Below are positions 43,409-52,963 of a DNA stretch of 64,000 bases, piece after piece. Below the pieces are notes generated by a model that saw nothing but the letters and a program-made list of their open reading frames with translations, ran no database searches and had not been told where the DNA came from. The position numbers were made by a program, and so were the translations under genes. Position 1 is the first letter of the stretch; each line of letters opens with the position of its first letter. Origin of the DNA: an uncultured Oscillospiraceae bacterium (GTDB lineage Bacteria; Bacillota; Clostridia; Oscillospirales; Oscillospiraceae); contig CAKUBI010000003.1 in NCBI GenBank assembly GCA_934636865.1, positions 1 through 64,000 of the forward strand. The letters run 5' to 3'.

Positions 43409-44770
43409 ATGAAACGCAAGCTTACCGCCAAGGAATACACCTATGTTGCCAGCATGCTCTTCGGTCTCTTTTTCGGCGCGGGCAACCTCATCTTCCCCGT
43501 GCACCTCGGTCAGATGGCCGGCGCGAACGTCTGGCAGGCCATCCTCGGCCTTCTCATCACGGCCGTGGGTCTGCCGCTTCTGGGCGTGGCCGCGCTCGGC
43601 ATCAGCCGCTCCACAGGCCTTTTCGACCTGAGCAGCAAGGTGAACCGCCCCTACGCGATGTTCTTCACCTGCGCGCTGTACCTGACCATCGGACCGTTCT
43701 TCGCCATTCCCCGCTGCGCCACGACCTCCTTCACCGTGGGTCTTGAGCAGATCCTGCCGCAAAACGGCAGCACCACGCTTTATCTGTTCCTGTTTTCGGT
43801 GGCGTTTTTTGCCGCGGCGCTCTTTTTCGCGCTGCGCCCCGGCAAAATCCTCACCTGGGTCGGCAAAATTCTGAATCCCTGCTTTCTCGCCTTCCTCGCC
43901 ATTCTTGTGATCGTGGTGCTCGTCACGCCGGGCGTCTCCCTTTCCGAGGTCGAGCCCCTCGGCGATTATGCCGCCCGCCCCTTCTTCGAGGGCTTCCTTG
44001 AAGGCTACAACACCATGGACGCGCTGGCGAGCCTTGCCTTCGGCATCATCGTGGTGCAGGTCATCCGCGGCCTCGGCGTGGAGGAGCCCGCCGCCGTGGC
44101 GGGCAGCACCGTCCGCGCGGGCATTTTCAGCTGCCTTCTGATGGCGCTCATCTACATCGCCGTCACCATCGCCGGCGCGCAGAGCCGCGGCGTGCTCGAA
44201 GCCAGCGAAAACGGCGGCACGGCGCTCGCGCAGATCGCGCAGCACTACCTCGGCTCTGCCGGTCTCTTCATTCTGGCCGCCACGGTGACGCTCGCGTGTC
44301 TCAAGACCTCTGTGGGCCTCATCACAAGCTGCGCCGAGACCTTTACCGCGCTCTTTCCCCACGGGCCGAAATACCGCAGCTGGGCCATCATCTTCAGCCT
44401 TGCGTCGCTGCTGTTTGCAAACCTCGGGCTGAGCGCCATCATCGGCTACTCGCTGCCGGTGCTGATGTTCCTCTATCCGCTCTCGATCTCGCTCGTCGCG
44501 CTGGCGCTGCTCGGCAAGTTCTTCGATCACGACCGCACGGTGTACTGCTGGACGATCGGCTTCACGCTCATCGCCGCCGTTTACGATCTCATCGTCGCCC
44601 TGCCGGAGAATCTCTTCAACGCCATCCACGGCCCCGCCATCAAGGCCTTCGGCATCCGGTATCTGCCGCTTGCCGAGCTTGGTCTCGGCTGGGTCTGCCC
44701 GGCGCTCATCGGCGCAGCCATCGGCCTTGCGCTGCACTTTGCGCGCGGCGGCAAGAAGAAATCCGCCTGA
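43409..44770 (+). CDS. brnQ: Branched-chain amino acid:cation symporter
   Basis: A 453-residue LIVCS-family transporter with about twelve helices. The opening YVASMLFGLFFGAGNLIFPVHLGQMAG is the family signature, followed by GLPLLGVAALGISR and PRCATTSFTVGLEQ. Typical length. AAGGAATT precedes the ATG. It is a single-gene unit with a long regulated leader upstream and a terminator downstream. Likely substrates are Leu, Ile and Val. Confidence 0.93.
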   Translation: MKRKLTAKEYTYVASMLFGLFFGAGNLIFPVHLGQMAGANVWQAILGLLITAVGLPLLGVAALGISRSTGLFDLSSKVNRPYAMFFTCALYLTIGPFFAIPRCATTSFTVGLEQILPQNGSTTLYLFLFSVAFFAAALFFALRPGKILTWVGKILNPCFLAFLAILVIVVLVTPGVSLSEVEPLGDYAARPFFEGFLEGYNTMDALASLAFGIIVVQVIRGLGVEEPAAVAGSTVRAGIFSCLLMALIYIAVTIAGAQSRGVLEASENGGTALAQIAQHYLGSAGLFILAATVTLACLKTSVGLITSCAETFTALFPHGPKYRSWAIIFSLASLLFANLGLSAIIGYSLPVLMFLYPLSISLVALALLGKFFDHDRTVYCWTIGFTLIAAVYDLIVALPENLFNAIHGPAIKAFGIRYLPLAELGLGWVCPALIGAAIGLALHFARGGKKKSA

Positions 44771-44791
44771 AAAATTTGCAGAAAACAGGAA

Positions 44792-44826
44792 CCCCGCCCG
44801 AAGCCTTCGCTTCGGGCGGGGTTTTT
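44792..44826 (+). terminator. Terminator of brnQ
   Basis: CCCCGCCCGAAGC (44792-44804) and GCTTCGGGCGGGG (44809-44821) form a perfect stem followed by TTTTT. Confidence 0.88.
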
Positions 44827-44842
44827 GCCATATTGTGCGGTT

Positions 44843-46471
44843 TTACCACGCGGCGACGGTGCCGTCGCACCGCGGCTCGGTGCCCGCGGCGTACACGCCG
44901 TTTTCGCAGCGCCAGATGATCTCGCCGCGGCCCATGGCCGTGCGGTCGTCCACGATCTCGACCTCGTGGCCCATGGCGCGCAGCTGCTCGGCGATCTCCT
45001 CACCCGCTTCGCGCTCGAGCTGGAGCTTCTTCCCGCCGATCCACTGGATGCGCGGCGCGTCGAGCGCCTCCTGCGGGTTCATGTGGTAGTCGATGGTGTT
45101 CACAAGCACCTCGAGCTGGCCCTGCGGCTGCATGAACGCGCCCATCACGCCGAACGGGCCGACGGCCTCGCCGTCCTTGAGCAGAAAGCCCGGAATGATC
45201 GTGTGGTAGGACTTCTTGCCGCCCTCGAGGAAGTTGTCGCTTTTCGGGTCGAGCGAGAAGTTCGCACCGCGGTCCTGGAGCGAAATGCCCGTGCCGGGGA
45301 TGGCGATGCCAGCGCCGAAGCCGCAGTAGTTGCTCTGGATGAACGAGACCATGTTGCCCTCCGCGTCGGCGGTGCAGAGATAGATCGTGCCGCCGCAGTG
45401 CGGGTCGCCCGCCCTGGGCTCGAGCGCGCGGTCAGAGATCAGCGCGCGGCGGGAGGCGAGATAGGCGGGGGAGAGCAGCTCGCTGACCTTGGTTTTCATG
45501 CAGCGCGGGTCGGCGACATAGGTCTTTGTGTCGGCAAAGGCCAGCTTGATGACCTCCATGACCTTGTGGTAGTGCTCCGCGTTTTCGCGATTTTCCGGCA
45601 GGCTCAGCCCGTCGAGCATGCCGAGGGCCATCAGCACCGTGATGCCGTGGCCGTTGGGCGGGATCTCGCAGGCGGTGTAGCCGCGGTAATCCTGCGTGAT
45701 GGGCTCGACCCATTCGGGATGGTAATTTCTGAAATCATCCTCGCAGAAATAGCCGCCCGTCGCGCGGGAATGGGCCACGATCTTCTCCATCAGCTCGCCG
45801 CGGTAGTAGCTCTCGCAGTTTGTCGCGGCAAGGGAACGGAGCGTTTCGGCATAAGCGGGGAAACGGAAGATATCGCCCGGACGGTAGGGCGTGCCGTCCG
45901 GCTTCATAAAGCATTTCCACCAGTACTCATAGGGCGCGGGGTCCTTTTCCATGACCCGCGCGATGCGTTTGCTGTCGCGCGCCCAGAGCCTGCCGACGTT
46001 CACGGGCACGGCATAGCCGTCCTCGGCGTAGCGGATGGCGGGCGCAAACAGCTCGGAGAGCGGCTTTGTGCCGAAGCGCTCATTCAGCGCGGCCCAGCCC
46101 GCGGGCGCGCCGGGCACCATCGCCGGCAGCCACCCCTCTTCGGGCACGGCGTCAAAGCCTTTGGCATGGACCTCGTCCGCGCTCAGCGCCATCGGGGCGA
46201 CGCCGCTCGCGTTCAGACCGTAGAGCTTCTTTTCCTTCGCGATCCACACGAGCGCGAAGCAGTCGGACCCCAGGCCGTTGCCGGTCGGCTCGAGCAGGGG
46301 CATGGCGCCCGCCATGGCGACGGCGGCGTCCACGGCGTTGCCGCCGGACTTCAGCACGTCAAGGCCGATCTGTGCGCCTAAGGGGACGGACGTGCAGCAT
46401 ACGCCGTTTTTGGCGTAGACCATGCTGCGGCGGGAGGCATATCGGTAGGTAAACGGATCAAAATTCGGCAT
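44843..46471 (-). CDS. Gamma-glutamyltransferase-family protein, cytoplasmic
   Basis: A 542-residue Ntn-hydrolase of the gamma-glutamyltransferase family (YwrD-like). The catalytic threonine that becomes the N-terminus of the small subunit after self-cleavage is in HCGGTIYLCTADAEGN around residue 365. The GGNAVDAAVAMAGAM motif is near the N-terminus and the glycine-rich tail block is present. There is no signal peptide, so it acts inside the cell, unlike classical Ggt. The start at 46471 has GAGAGAA upstream. It has its own promoter. The substrate could be glutathione or other gamma-glutamyl compounds; many homologues are uncharacterised. Confidence 0.82.
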   Translation of the reverse strand: MPNFDPFTYRYASRRSMVYAKNGVCCTSVPLGAQIGLDVLKSGGNAVDAAVAMAGAMPLLEPTGNGLGSDCFALVWIAKEKKLYGLNASGVAPMALSADEVHAKGFDAVPEEGWLPAMVPGAPAGWAALNERFGTKPLSELFAPAIRYAEDGYAVPVNVGRLWARDSKRIARVMEKDPAPYEYWWKCFMKPDGTPYRPGDIFRFPAYAETLRSLAATNCESYYRGELMEKIVAHSRATGGYFCEDDFRNYHPEWVEPITQDYRGYTACEIPPNGHGITVLMALGMLDGLSLPENRENAEHYHKVMEVIKLAFADTKTYVADPRCMKTKVSELLSPAYLASRRALISDRALEPRAGDPHCGGTIYLCTADAEGNMVSFIQSNYCGFGAGIAIPGTGISLQDRGANFSLDPKSDNFLEGGKKSYHTIIPGFLLKDGEAVGPFGVMGAFMQPQGQLEVLVNTIDYHMNPQEALDAPRIQWIGGKKLQLEREAGEEIAEQLRAMGHEVEIVDDRTAMGRGEIIWRCENGVYAAGTEPRCDGTVAAW

Positions 46472-46502
46472 GATCGTTCTCTCTTTCGTCAGGTTTTTCC
46501 CC

Positions 46503-46531
46503 AGTATAGCAGGGAGCGGGCAAAAGGGCAA
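46503..46531 (-). promoter_or_regulatory. Promoter of the gamma-glutamyltransferase homologue
   Basis: TTGCCC (46526-46531), 17 nt, TATACT (46503-46508) on the minus strand, immediately downstream of the TRAP operon terminator. Confidence 0.55.
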
Positions 46532-46533
46532 GG

Positions 46534-46567
46534 AAAAGGGGACGTTCCGCACGGAACGTCCCCTTTT
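46534..46567. terminator. Terminator of the TAXI-TRAP operon
   Basis: AAAAGGGGACGTTCCG and CGGAACGTCCCCTTTT form a perfect 16-bp stem; on the minus strand the T run follows it. Confidence 0.85.
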
Positions 46568-46596
46568 CGTATGTGCTGCAAGGTGTTCCCCGCCGG

Positions 46597-48612
46597 TCAG
46601 ACCGCCGTGGACACCGGAGCGGGCGGCTCGCCGCTCTTATTCTTGCGCTGATAGACGAACTTCTGGTACGCGACGACAGCCAGCAGCAGCGCGATACCGA
46701 TCACGTCGGTCACGGTCTTGCTGTCGATCAGCATCAGCGCGCCCGCCATCGAGGCGATGCGCAGCAGCCAGCCGAGGTTGCCGAAGAGGTAGCCCTCGAC
46801 CGCCGCGGCGATCATCACAACGCCGATGCAGGAGGTGATAACGACCTGAATGCCGCTGAGCAGCGTGACGTTTTCCAGCAGCAGCTGCGGGTTATACATG
46901 AACATGTACGGGATGATGAAGCCCGCGAGCGCCAGCCGCACCGACTGCCAGCCGGTTTTCATGGGGCTGCCGCCGGAGAGGCCCGCCGCCGCGAACGACG
47001 CAAGCGCGACAGGCGGCGTGAGGTTTGCGAACATCGCATAGTAGAAGCAGAACAGGTGCGCGGCAAGCTCGGGCTGGCCCAGCTCGACGAGCGCGGGGGC
47101 GGCGATGGTCGCGGTGATGAGGTAGGACGGGATGGAGGGCAGGCCCATGCCGAGGATCATGCAGGTGATCATGGTGAACACGAGCGTGAGCAGGACGCTG
47201 GACTGACCGATGCGGATGATGGCGTGCGCCACGTTGAGCGCGAAGCCCGTCAGGCCGCAGACGCCGACGATGATGCCGACGCAGGCGCAGGCGATGGCCA
47301 CGGGAACGGTGGACTTGGCGCCCGCGACGAACGCGTCGCAGATGTCCTTCACGCTCATGCGGCTGATGGGGCGGAGCTCGGCAACGATGATCGTGACGAT
47401 GATCGTCCAGAACGCGCTGAAGATGACTGTGCGGCCGCTCCAGATGAGCATGTAGAGCAGGAACGCGATGGGGATGAGCAGGTGGCCGCGCTCCTTCATG
47501 ACCTGACCGGGCTTGGGCATCTGCTCCTTGGGCAGGCCGTTGAGGTGCTCCTTCGTGGCGCGCATCTGCACCTGCACGAGGATGCCCATGTAGTAGAGGA
47601 GGGCCGGGATGACGGCGGCACGGATGATGACGCCGTACTTCACGCCGAGCGTTTCGGCCATGACGAAGGCGGCGGCGCCCATGATGGGCGGCAGCAGCTG
47701 GCCGCCGACGGAGGCGGTCGCCTCGACCGAACCGGCGAACTCCTTGGAGTAGCCGGTCTTTTTCATCAGGGGGATGGTAAACGTACCGGTGGTCACGACG
47801 TTCGCGACGGCCGAGCCGTTGATCGAGCCGAGGAAGCCCGAGGCGAGGACCGCGACCTTGGCCGGACCGCCCTTGGTGTGGCCGGCGAGGGCGTTGGCGA
47901 TGTCGTTGAAGAACTGGCCCATGCCGCACTTGTTCATCACTTCACCGAAGATGATGAACAGCACGATATACGTCGCCGCGACCTTGACGGACGTGCCGTA
48001 GATGCCGTAAATATCGGTCGTGAGGTAGGTGACGATGCGGTGCCAGTTGTAGCCGCGGTGCATGAAGATGCCGGGCAGATACCGCCCGAACAGGCCGTAG
48101 GCCAGGAAGATGACGGACAGGATGCTCAGCGCGGGGCCGCTCAGACGGCGGGAGCACTCGAGCACCAGCAGGATGAGGATCGTGCCCATGATGATGTCGA
48201 TCGTCTCGCCCTGGAAGCCCGTGGAGATGAACACCGGGTAGCGGATAAAGACGTAAATGGGCATGACCGCGGAGAGCGCGAAGAGGACCCAGTCGTACCA
48301 GGCGACCTTCTTGCGGCTCGACTTTTTGAACGCGGGATAGAGCAGGAAGCCGATCACGAGCACAAGGCCGACGTGAATGGCGTGGTGCTTGATGTTGACC
48401 ATCTGGAGGACGTGGATGCCGGAGGCATAGGCCAGATGATAGAGCGTAAAGCCCAGGCAGAGGATGTAGACGAGCTTATTGAGCCAGTCGGCGGTAAATT
48501 TGCGGGTGCGGGATTCTTTTTCATATTTCTCCATGATCTCGGCGCCTTTGGCGGCGTCGAGCGGAGCAGCGCCGGCAGCTTCCGCTGCGGCGGTTTTTTC
48601 CAGTTCAGCCAC
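46597..48612 (-). CDS. TRAP transporter fused permease (TAXI type)
   Basis: A 671-residue fusion of the small (DctQ-like) and large (DctM-like) TRAP permeases. The N-terminal ~200 residues contain about four to five helices. The larger C-terminal part has GSINGSAVANVVTTGTFTIP and GMGLPSIPSYLITATIAAPAL, typical of TRAP DctM. The GTG at 48612 was chosen because AAGGGGGT precedes it and it overlaps the DUF1850 stop by 8 bp; the frame is open further upstream. The three-gene order binding protein - DUF1850 - fused permease is standard for TAXI transporters. The substrate is unknown; characterised relatives move glutamate or other carboxylates. Confidence 0.9.
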   Translation of the reverse strand: MAELEKTAAAEAAGAAPLDAAKGAEIMEKYEKESRTRKFTADWLNKLVYILCLGFTLYHLAYASGIHVLQMVNIKHHAIHVGLVLVIGFLLYPAFKKSSRKKVAWYDWVLFALSAVMPIYVFIRYPVFISTGFQGETIDIIMGTILILLVLECSRRLSGPALSILSVIFLAYGLFGRYLPGIFMHRGYNWHRIVTYLTTDIYGIYGTSVKVAATYIVLFIIFGEVMNKCGMGQFFNDIANALAGHTKGGPAKVAVLASGFLGSINGSAVANVVTTGTFTIPLMKKTGYSKEFAGSVEATASVGGQLLPPIMGAAAFVMAETLGVKYGVIIRAAVIPALLYYMGILVQVQMRATKEHLNGLPKEQMPKPGQVMKERGHLLIPIAFLLYMLIWSGRTVIFSAFWTIIVTIIVAELRPISRMSVKDICDAFVAGAKSTVPVAIACACVGIIVGVCGLTGFALNVAHAIIRIGQSSVLLTLVFTMITCMILGMGLPSIPSYLITATIAAPALVELGQPELAAHLFCFYYAMFANLTPPVALASFAAAGLSGGSPMKTGWQSVRLALAGFIIPYMFMYNPQLLLENVTLLSGIQVVITSCIGVVMIAAAVEGYLFGNLGWLLRIASMAGALMLIDSKTVTDVIGIALLLAVVAYQKFVYQRKNKSGEPPAPVSTAV

Positions 48613-49108
48613 GGAAGAGATACCCCCTTGTCGTAATGATTTTGGCCTCGACGCGGCTGGCGTCGGGCAGGGTGCGGAAATCAAAGATCTCCGTGCCGTT
48701 GAGTGTAAAGGTCTTCATGTATTTGTTTGAGGTGATCCAGTGGAGCGTGGGGAAGAGGCTGTGGATCTCCTCCATCCAGACAAGGCCGTTTTCGATGTGG
48801 GTGGGCACGTCCATCTCGGCGGGAATGCCCGCGCCGTATCCGGCGACGGCGATCCTGTCCAGATCGAATTTAAGGTCATCCGTCACGGTATAGTATTCAT
48901 ACCAGGGGATGTGTTCAAAGGAATGCTCGATCTCGAGCGAAAGCTCGTCTCCCGCCTGAATGGGCCAGGACGCGATGCGCGTGTCGCTGTCGCGGTCGCG
49001 CAGCTCAAGCGCCGTGCCGCAGGGCACAAGGAACGCAAGGTACGCGGCCAGCAGCAGCGCGAGCATCATCGCAAGCGCCGGCAGTCGGGGTCTCAACAGC
49101 TCTTTCAT
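48605..49108 (-). CDS. DUF1850 protein of the TAXI-TRAP operon
   Basis: A 167-residue protein with one N-terminal membrane helix (residues ~12-32) and a small extracytoplasmic domain containing the DUF1850-typical IEHSFEHIPWYEYYTV segment. Such proteins are found almost only between TAXI binding proteins and fused permeases; their job is not known. It overlaps the permease gene by 8 bp. Confidence 0.82.
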   Translation of the reverse strand: MKELLRPRLPALAMMLALLLAAYLAFLVPCGTALELRDRDSDTRIASWPIQAGDELSLEIEHSFEHIPWYEYYTVTDDLKFDLDRIAVAGYGAGIPAEMDVPTHIENGLVWMEEIHSLFPTLHWITSNKYMKTFTLNGTEIFDFRTLPDASRVEAKIITTRGYLFRG

Positions 49109-49131
49109 GTTCGTTTTCTTCGGAAAAGCAG

Positions 49132-49158
49132 GGTGCGGGCGGGCGAACCGCCCGCACC
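49132..49158 (-). other. Hairpin without U tract after the TAXI binding-protein gene
   Basis: GGTGCGGGCG and CGCCCGCACC form a 10-bp stem in the 108-bp gap between the binding-protein and DUF1850 genes. It may stabilise the upstream mRNA or reduce downstream expression. Confidence 0.6.
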
Positions 49159-49216
49159 GCTTTCCCTTCCTTGCTGCTATTGCCTATCGATCGTCATTGA
49201 GAGAGAGAGGAGGCGA

Positions 49217-50251
49217 TCAATCGATGTAGCCGTTGTCTCTCCAGAAGGCCTCGGCGCCGGGGTGCAGCGGCAGCTGGATATCGTCCACACCGAAGGTGAT
49301 GTCGATGTTCTTGTCCGCGGCGTTGTGGGAAGCCTTGATGGTGGAGATGTTCTGGAAGATGCCTTCGAGCATGTCGTAGACCATGTTGTCGCTCAGGTCC
49401 TTGCGCACGAGCATGATGTTGTAAACGAACAGGCCCTCAACATCCTCGGTGTTGTTGTAGGTGTTGGCGGGGATGACGGACTTGGCGTAGTACGGATACT
49501 CCTCGACGAGCTTGTCGCGGCCCTCGCCGTCGATGGGGACGACGACCATGTCGTACTGCACGCTCAGATCCATAACGGTCGCGTTGGGAAGACCGGAGGT
49601 GACGAACACGGCGTCGCACTGGCCGTTCTTCATGTTGTCGATGGCTTCGCCGTAGGCGAGGTAGTCGGGCTTGATGTCATCATAGGTGATGCCGTAGGCA
49701 TTGAGGATCATGCGGGCGTTGATCTCCACGCCGGAGTTCGCCGCGCCGACGCCCACGCGCTTGCCGCGCAGGTCCTCAACGGACTTGATGCCCGTGCCCT
49801 CGACGGTGACGAGCTGCACGTAGTTGGGCCACAGACGCATCAGCGCGCACAGGTCGGTGGCTTCGCCCTTGCCCTCGTAGGCGCCGGTGCCGGTGTAGGC
49901 CTGCATGACGGCGTCCTGCATGGCGATGGCGATCTCGGCGTCGCCGTTCAAGATGTTCTGAATGTTCTGGCCGGTGGCGTTGGTCGCCTCAGCGGAGGTC
50001 TGGTAGCCATACTCCTTGAGGGCGGTGGCGAACGCGCCGCCGATGGGGAAGTAGATGCCGGAGGTCGGGCCGGTGCCGACGGTGATGAACTCCTTGGCGC
50101 GCTCGTCGGCCGTCAGGCCCTTGATCTCGCCGGTCTGCTCGGTATCCGTGTCGGCGTCGCCATTGTTGGAATTGTCGGCTGCGTTGTCGCCGCAGGCGGC
50201 AAGCGAAAGCACCATGATCAGTGCCAGCGTGAGGGACAGAAACTTCTTCAT
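49217..50251 (-). CDS. TAXI-family TRAP solute-binding lipoprotein
   Basis: A 344-residue binding protein. A lipoprotein signal with lipobox LSLAAC is followed by an Asn/Asp-rich linker. The mature part opens with ITVGTGPTSGIYFPIGGAFA, characteristic of TAXI binding proteins, and contains GKRVGVGAANSGVEINARMIL. The start at 50251 lies behind AAAGGAG. First gene of the operon, divergent from a LytS/LytTR two-component system that probably controls it. Ligand unknown. Confidence 0.92.
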   Translation of the reverse strand: MKKFLSLTLALIMVLSLAACGDNAADNSNNGDADTDTEQTGEIKGLTADERAKEFITVGTGPTSGIYFPIGGAFATALKEYGYQTSAEATNATGQNIQNILNGDAEIAIAMQDAVMQAYTGTGAYEGKGEATDLCALMRLWPNYVQLVTVEGTGIKSVEDLRGKRVGVGAANSGVEINARMILNAYGITYDDIKPDYLAYGEAIDNMKNGQCDAVFVTSGLPNATVMDLSVQYDMVVVPIDGEGRDKLVEEYPYYAKSVIPANTYNNTEDVEGLFVYNIMLVRKDLSDNMVYDMLEGIFQNISTIKASHNAADKNIDITFGVDDIQLPLHPGAEAFWRDNGYID

Positions 50252-50462
50252 TTTCTTTTCTCCTTTTCCTAATCTGTTGGTACTGGTTGAAAAAAGCAGC
50301 TCCTTTGCTTTCCATATTGTGAATAATATGTGAATTTCTTCACGAATCAATAGTCTGGCGGGGAACGGTCGCTCTCCGCGCGTGAACGGTTTTTTTCGGC
50401 GTGTTAACGGGGCAGGTTGCGTTTCCTCTCGTTTTCGATGCTTTTATTTCCCTTTCTGCCTA

Positions 50463-50491
50463 TTGAAATGTGAAAAAGTGACTGTTATACT
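50463..50491 (+). promoter_or_regulatory. Promoter of the LytS/LytTR operon
   Basis: TTGAAA (50463-50468), 17 nt, TATACT (50486-50491). The rest of the 278-bp divergent gap contains a GTGAA/TTCAC dyad near 50333 but no clear LytTR tandem site. Confidence 0.6.
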
Positions 50492-50529
50492 GAGACATAT
50501 AAATCCTTAACAAGGAGGGAGCGCGCCCC

Positions 50530-52197
50530 ATGCAGAACAGTCTGCTCTTTTCCCTCATTCTGAACATCAGTCTTCTTGTGCTGATGGCCACGGTGCTGAC
50601 GGAGGTGCAGCCGCTGCGCACCATGATCAAGCGGCAGGAGCATTCGGTCTATGCCCAGCTCTTCCTCGGCATCATCTTCGGCCTGCTGTCGATCAGCTGC
50701 ACCTATACGGGCCTTTCGTTCGAGGGGGCGGTCGTCAACACGCGCGTGGTGAGCACCGTCGCCGCGGGCCTTGTCGGCGGGCCGGTGAGCGGCGTGTGCG
50801 CGGGCTTTATGAGCGGCCTGCACCGCTACCTATATAATCCCGAGGGCTTCACCTCGCTCGCCTGCGGCGTGGGCACGTTCGGCTTCGGCGTCATCGGCGC
50901 GCTGAGCTACCGGTGGTTCTCCCGCCGGGGGCGGCGCACGCTCGACCTTGTTTTCCTCACCGGGATTGCGGAGCTCATGCAGGCGGTGCTCATCCTGCTG
51001 CTCTCCAAGCCCTTCTCCGCGGCGCTTGCGCTCGAGGAGGCGATCCTGCTGCCGAAGATGCTCGTCAACTCCATCGGTCTTGTCGCGTTCATGCGCATTT
51101 TAGACCGGCTGAACCACGACCTCACGATCGAGCTGGTCGAGCAGCGCGCCGTCGCGCTGCTCATCGCGCAGGAATGCCTGCCGTACCTCCGCAAGGGCAT
51201 CCGCAACCGCGATGGATTGCAGTCCGCGGTGGACATCGTGCGCGAAAAGCTGCCGCACTTTCAGGTTGCGCTGACGAACCGCACGCAGGTGCTGGCCGCG
51301 AGCGGCTGCACGCTTGAGTCCTCGCCGCTGCCCACCGCCGCGCGCGAGGCCATGGCCCAGCGCGAGACCGTCGTGATGGAGGGCGCGAAGGGCCAGCGCA
51401 GCGCCATGCTGGCCGCCCCGCTCGTCACGGCCGAGGAGGTCGTCGGCTCGCTGCTGCTCATCACACCCACGGGGCCGAACCTCGTGCTGGACGCGGACGT
51501 GAAAACGCTCGAGAGCCTTGCCCAGTTTTTTTCCGTGCTGCTGGAGCTGGGCGAAGCGGAGCACCAGATTGCGCTGCGCAAGCAGGCGGAGTTCCGCGCG
51601 CTGCAATCACAGATCAACCCGCATTTCCTTTTCAACGCGCTCAACACGATCTCGGCGCTGTGCATGACCGACCCCGACCGCGCGTGCAAAACGATTTTGA
51701 TCCTTGCCAATTACTTCCGCCAGACGCTCACGATCAACGAGCCCTTCGTCCCGCTCGAGCAGGAGATCTCGAACGTAGACAACTACCTCATGCTGACCGA
51801 GGCGCGCTTTGAGGGCGCGCTGCACATCGAGTGCGAGCTGCCGGACGATCTGCGCGCGCTGCGTCTGCCGCCGCTCATTCTGCAGCCTATCGTGGAAAAC
51901 GCCGTGCGCCACGGCTTTGTCGCCGTGGACGACCGGCGCGTGGCCATCAGCATCCGTCAGGACGACAAGCGCGCCTACATCCGCGTGAGCGACCAGGGCC
52001 GTGGCTTCCCGCCGGAGGTGCTCAAAAAGCTCGAGGACCCCAACGACCCGACCTATACGGGCCTTTTCAACGTGAGAAAACGCCTGCGCAGCATCTACGG
52101 CGAGCAGTGCGATTTTCATATCGACAGCAGCGATCACGGCTCGACCGTGTCGTTCTCGCTGCCGCTCATCCCGCCGGAGATGCCGGACGCTGAATAA
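50530..52197 (+). CDS. LytS-type sensor histidine kinase
   Basis: A 555-residue sensor kinase. The N-terminal ~190 residues form the 5TM-5TMR-LYT membrane domain (five to six helices, with PVSGVCAGFMSGLHRYLYNPEGFT). A GAF-like domain spans about residues 220-340. The His_kinase domain has the phosphoacceptor H365 in QINPHFLFNALNTI. The ATPase domain has LQPIVENAVRHG and GLFNVRKRL. It is followed 20 bp later by its LytTR response regulator. Position opposite a TAXI transporter operon suggests it senses the transported carboxylate or a related signal. Confidence 0.92.
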   Translation: MQNSLLFSLILNISLLVLMATVLTEVQPLRTMIKRQEHSVYAQLFLGIIFGLLSISCTYTGLSFEGAVVNTRVVSTVAAGLVGGPVSGVCAGFMSGLHRYLYNPEGFTSLACGVGTFGFGVIGALSYRWFSRRGRRTLDLVFLTGIAELMQAVLILLLSKPFSAALALEEAILLPKMLVNSIGLVAFMRILDRLNHDLTIELVEQRAVALLIAQECLPYLRKGIRNRDGLQSAVDIVREKLPHFQVALTNRTQVLAASGCTLESSPLPTAAREAMAQRETVVMEGAKGQRSAMLAAPLVTAEEVVGSLLLITPTGPNLVLDADVKTLESLAQFFSVLLELGEAEHQIALRKQAEFRALQSQINPHFLFNALNTISALCMTDPDRACKTILILANYFRQTLTINEPFVPLEQEISNVDNYLMLTEARFEGALHIECELPDDLRALRLPPLILQPIVENAVRHGFVAVDDRRVAISIRQDDKRAYIRVSDQGRGFPPEVLKKLEDPNDPTYTGLFNVRKRLRSIYGEQCDFHIDSSDHGSTVSFSLPLIPPEMPDAE

Positions 52198-52217
52198 AAA
52201 CGAGGAGGGGGACCTAT

Positions 52218-52949
52218 ATGATGCGCATCGCCGTGATCGACGACGAGAAATACTCGCGCGTGGCGCTCGTGCGCCAGATCGAGCGCTTCCTGCCGCAGGC
52301 CGAGATCGCCGAGGCCGCCAGCGGCGCGCAGGCCGTGGAGCTTCTGGAAAAACGCTCGTTCGACGTGCTGTTCATCGACATCCACTTAGGCGACATGGAG
52401 GGCACCGTGATCGCCTCGCTCGCCCACCGGCTGATGCCGCAGGCGAAGATCATCTTCGCCACCGCGTTTTCCGAGTACGCGGTGCGCGCCTTCGAGCTGC
52501 GGGCGGACGACTACATCCTCAAGCCCTTTGACCCTGAGCGCATCCGCAAGGCGCTCGAGCGCTGCACGGAAGTCATGCCCGCGCCCGCCCCGGCGCCCAT
52601 GCCCGCGCCGCTGCACCGCATCGCCGTGAACAGCAACCGCAGCACGGTGCTGCTCGACACCGACGAGATCACCTATGTGGAGACCGACGGCGTGGGCCGC
52701 GGCTGCGTGCTGCACACGCTCTCGGGCAAGACCTACAGCGACGGTACGTCGCTCGGCGAATATGAAGCCAAGCTCACCGGGCAGGGCTTTTACCGCATCC
52801 ACAAGACCTGCCTTGTGCACCTCAAATACGTGGAGAGCATTTTCCCCTGGAGCAGCAACGGCTTTGCCCTGCATGTGCGCGGGGAAAACACGGTGCTGCC
52901 CATCAGCCGCGACCGCGTGCGCGAGCTGCGGCGGCTTCTGGATATCTGA
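52218..52949 (+). CDS. LytTR-family response regulator
   Basis: A 243-residue response regulator. The receiver domain has D8/D9 and the phosphoacceptor D54 (VLFIDIHLGD), and the conserved lysine in DDYILKPFD. A proline/alanine linker leads to a LytTR DNA-binding domain at about residues 140-243 with ITYVETDGVGRGC and the FYRIHKTCLVHLKYV block. GAGGAGGGGG precedes the start. Likely targets are its own operon and the divergent TAXI operon. Confidence 0.92.
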   Translation: MMRIAVIDDEKYSRVALVRQIERFLPQAEIAEAASGAQAVELLEKRSFDVLFIDIHLGDMEGTVIASLAHRLMPQAKIIFATAFSEYAVRAFELRADDYILKPFDPERIRKALERCTEVMPAPAPAPMPAPLHRIAVNSNRSTVLLDTDEITYVETDGVGRGCVLHTLSGKTYSDGTSLGEYEAKLTGQGFYRIHKTCLVHLKYVESIFPWSSNGFALHVRGENTVLPISRDRVRELRRLLDI

Positions 52950-52963
52950 ATGGAGGACATTTT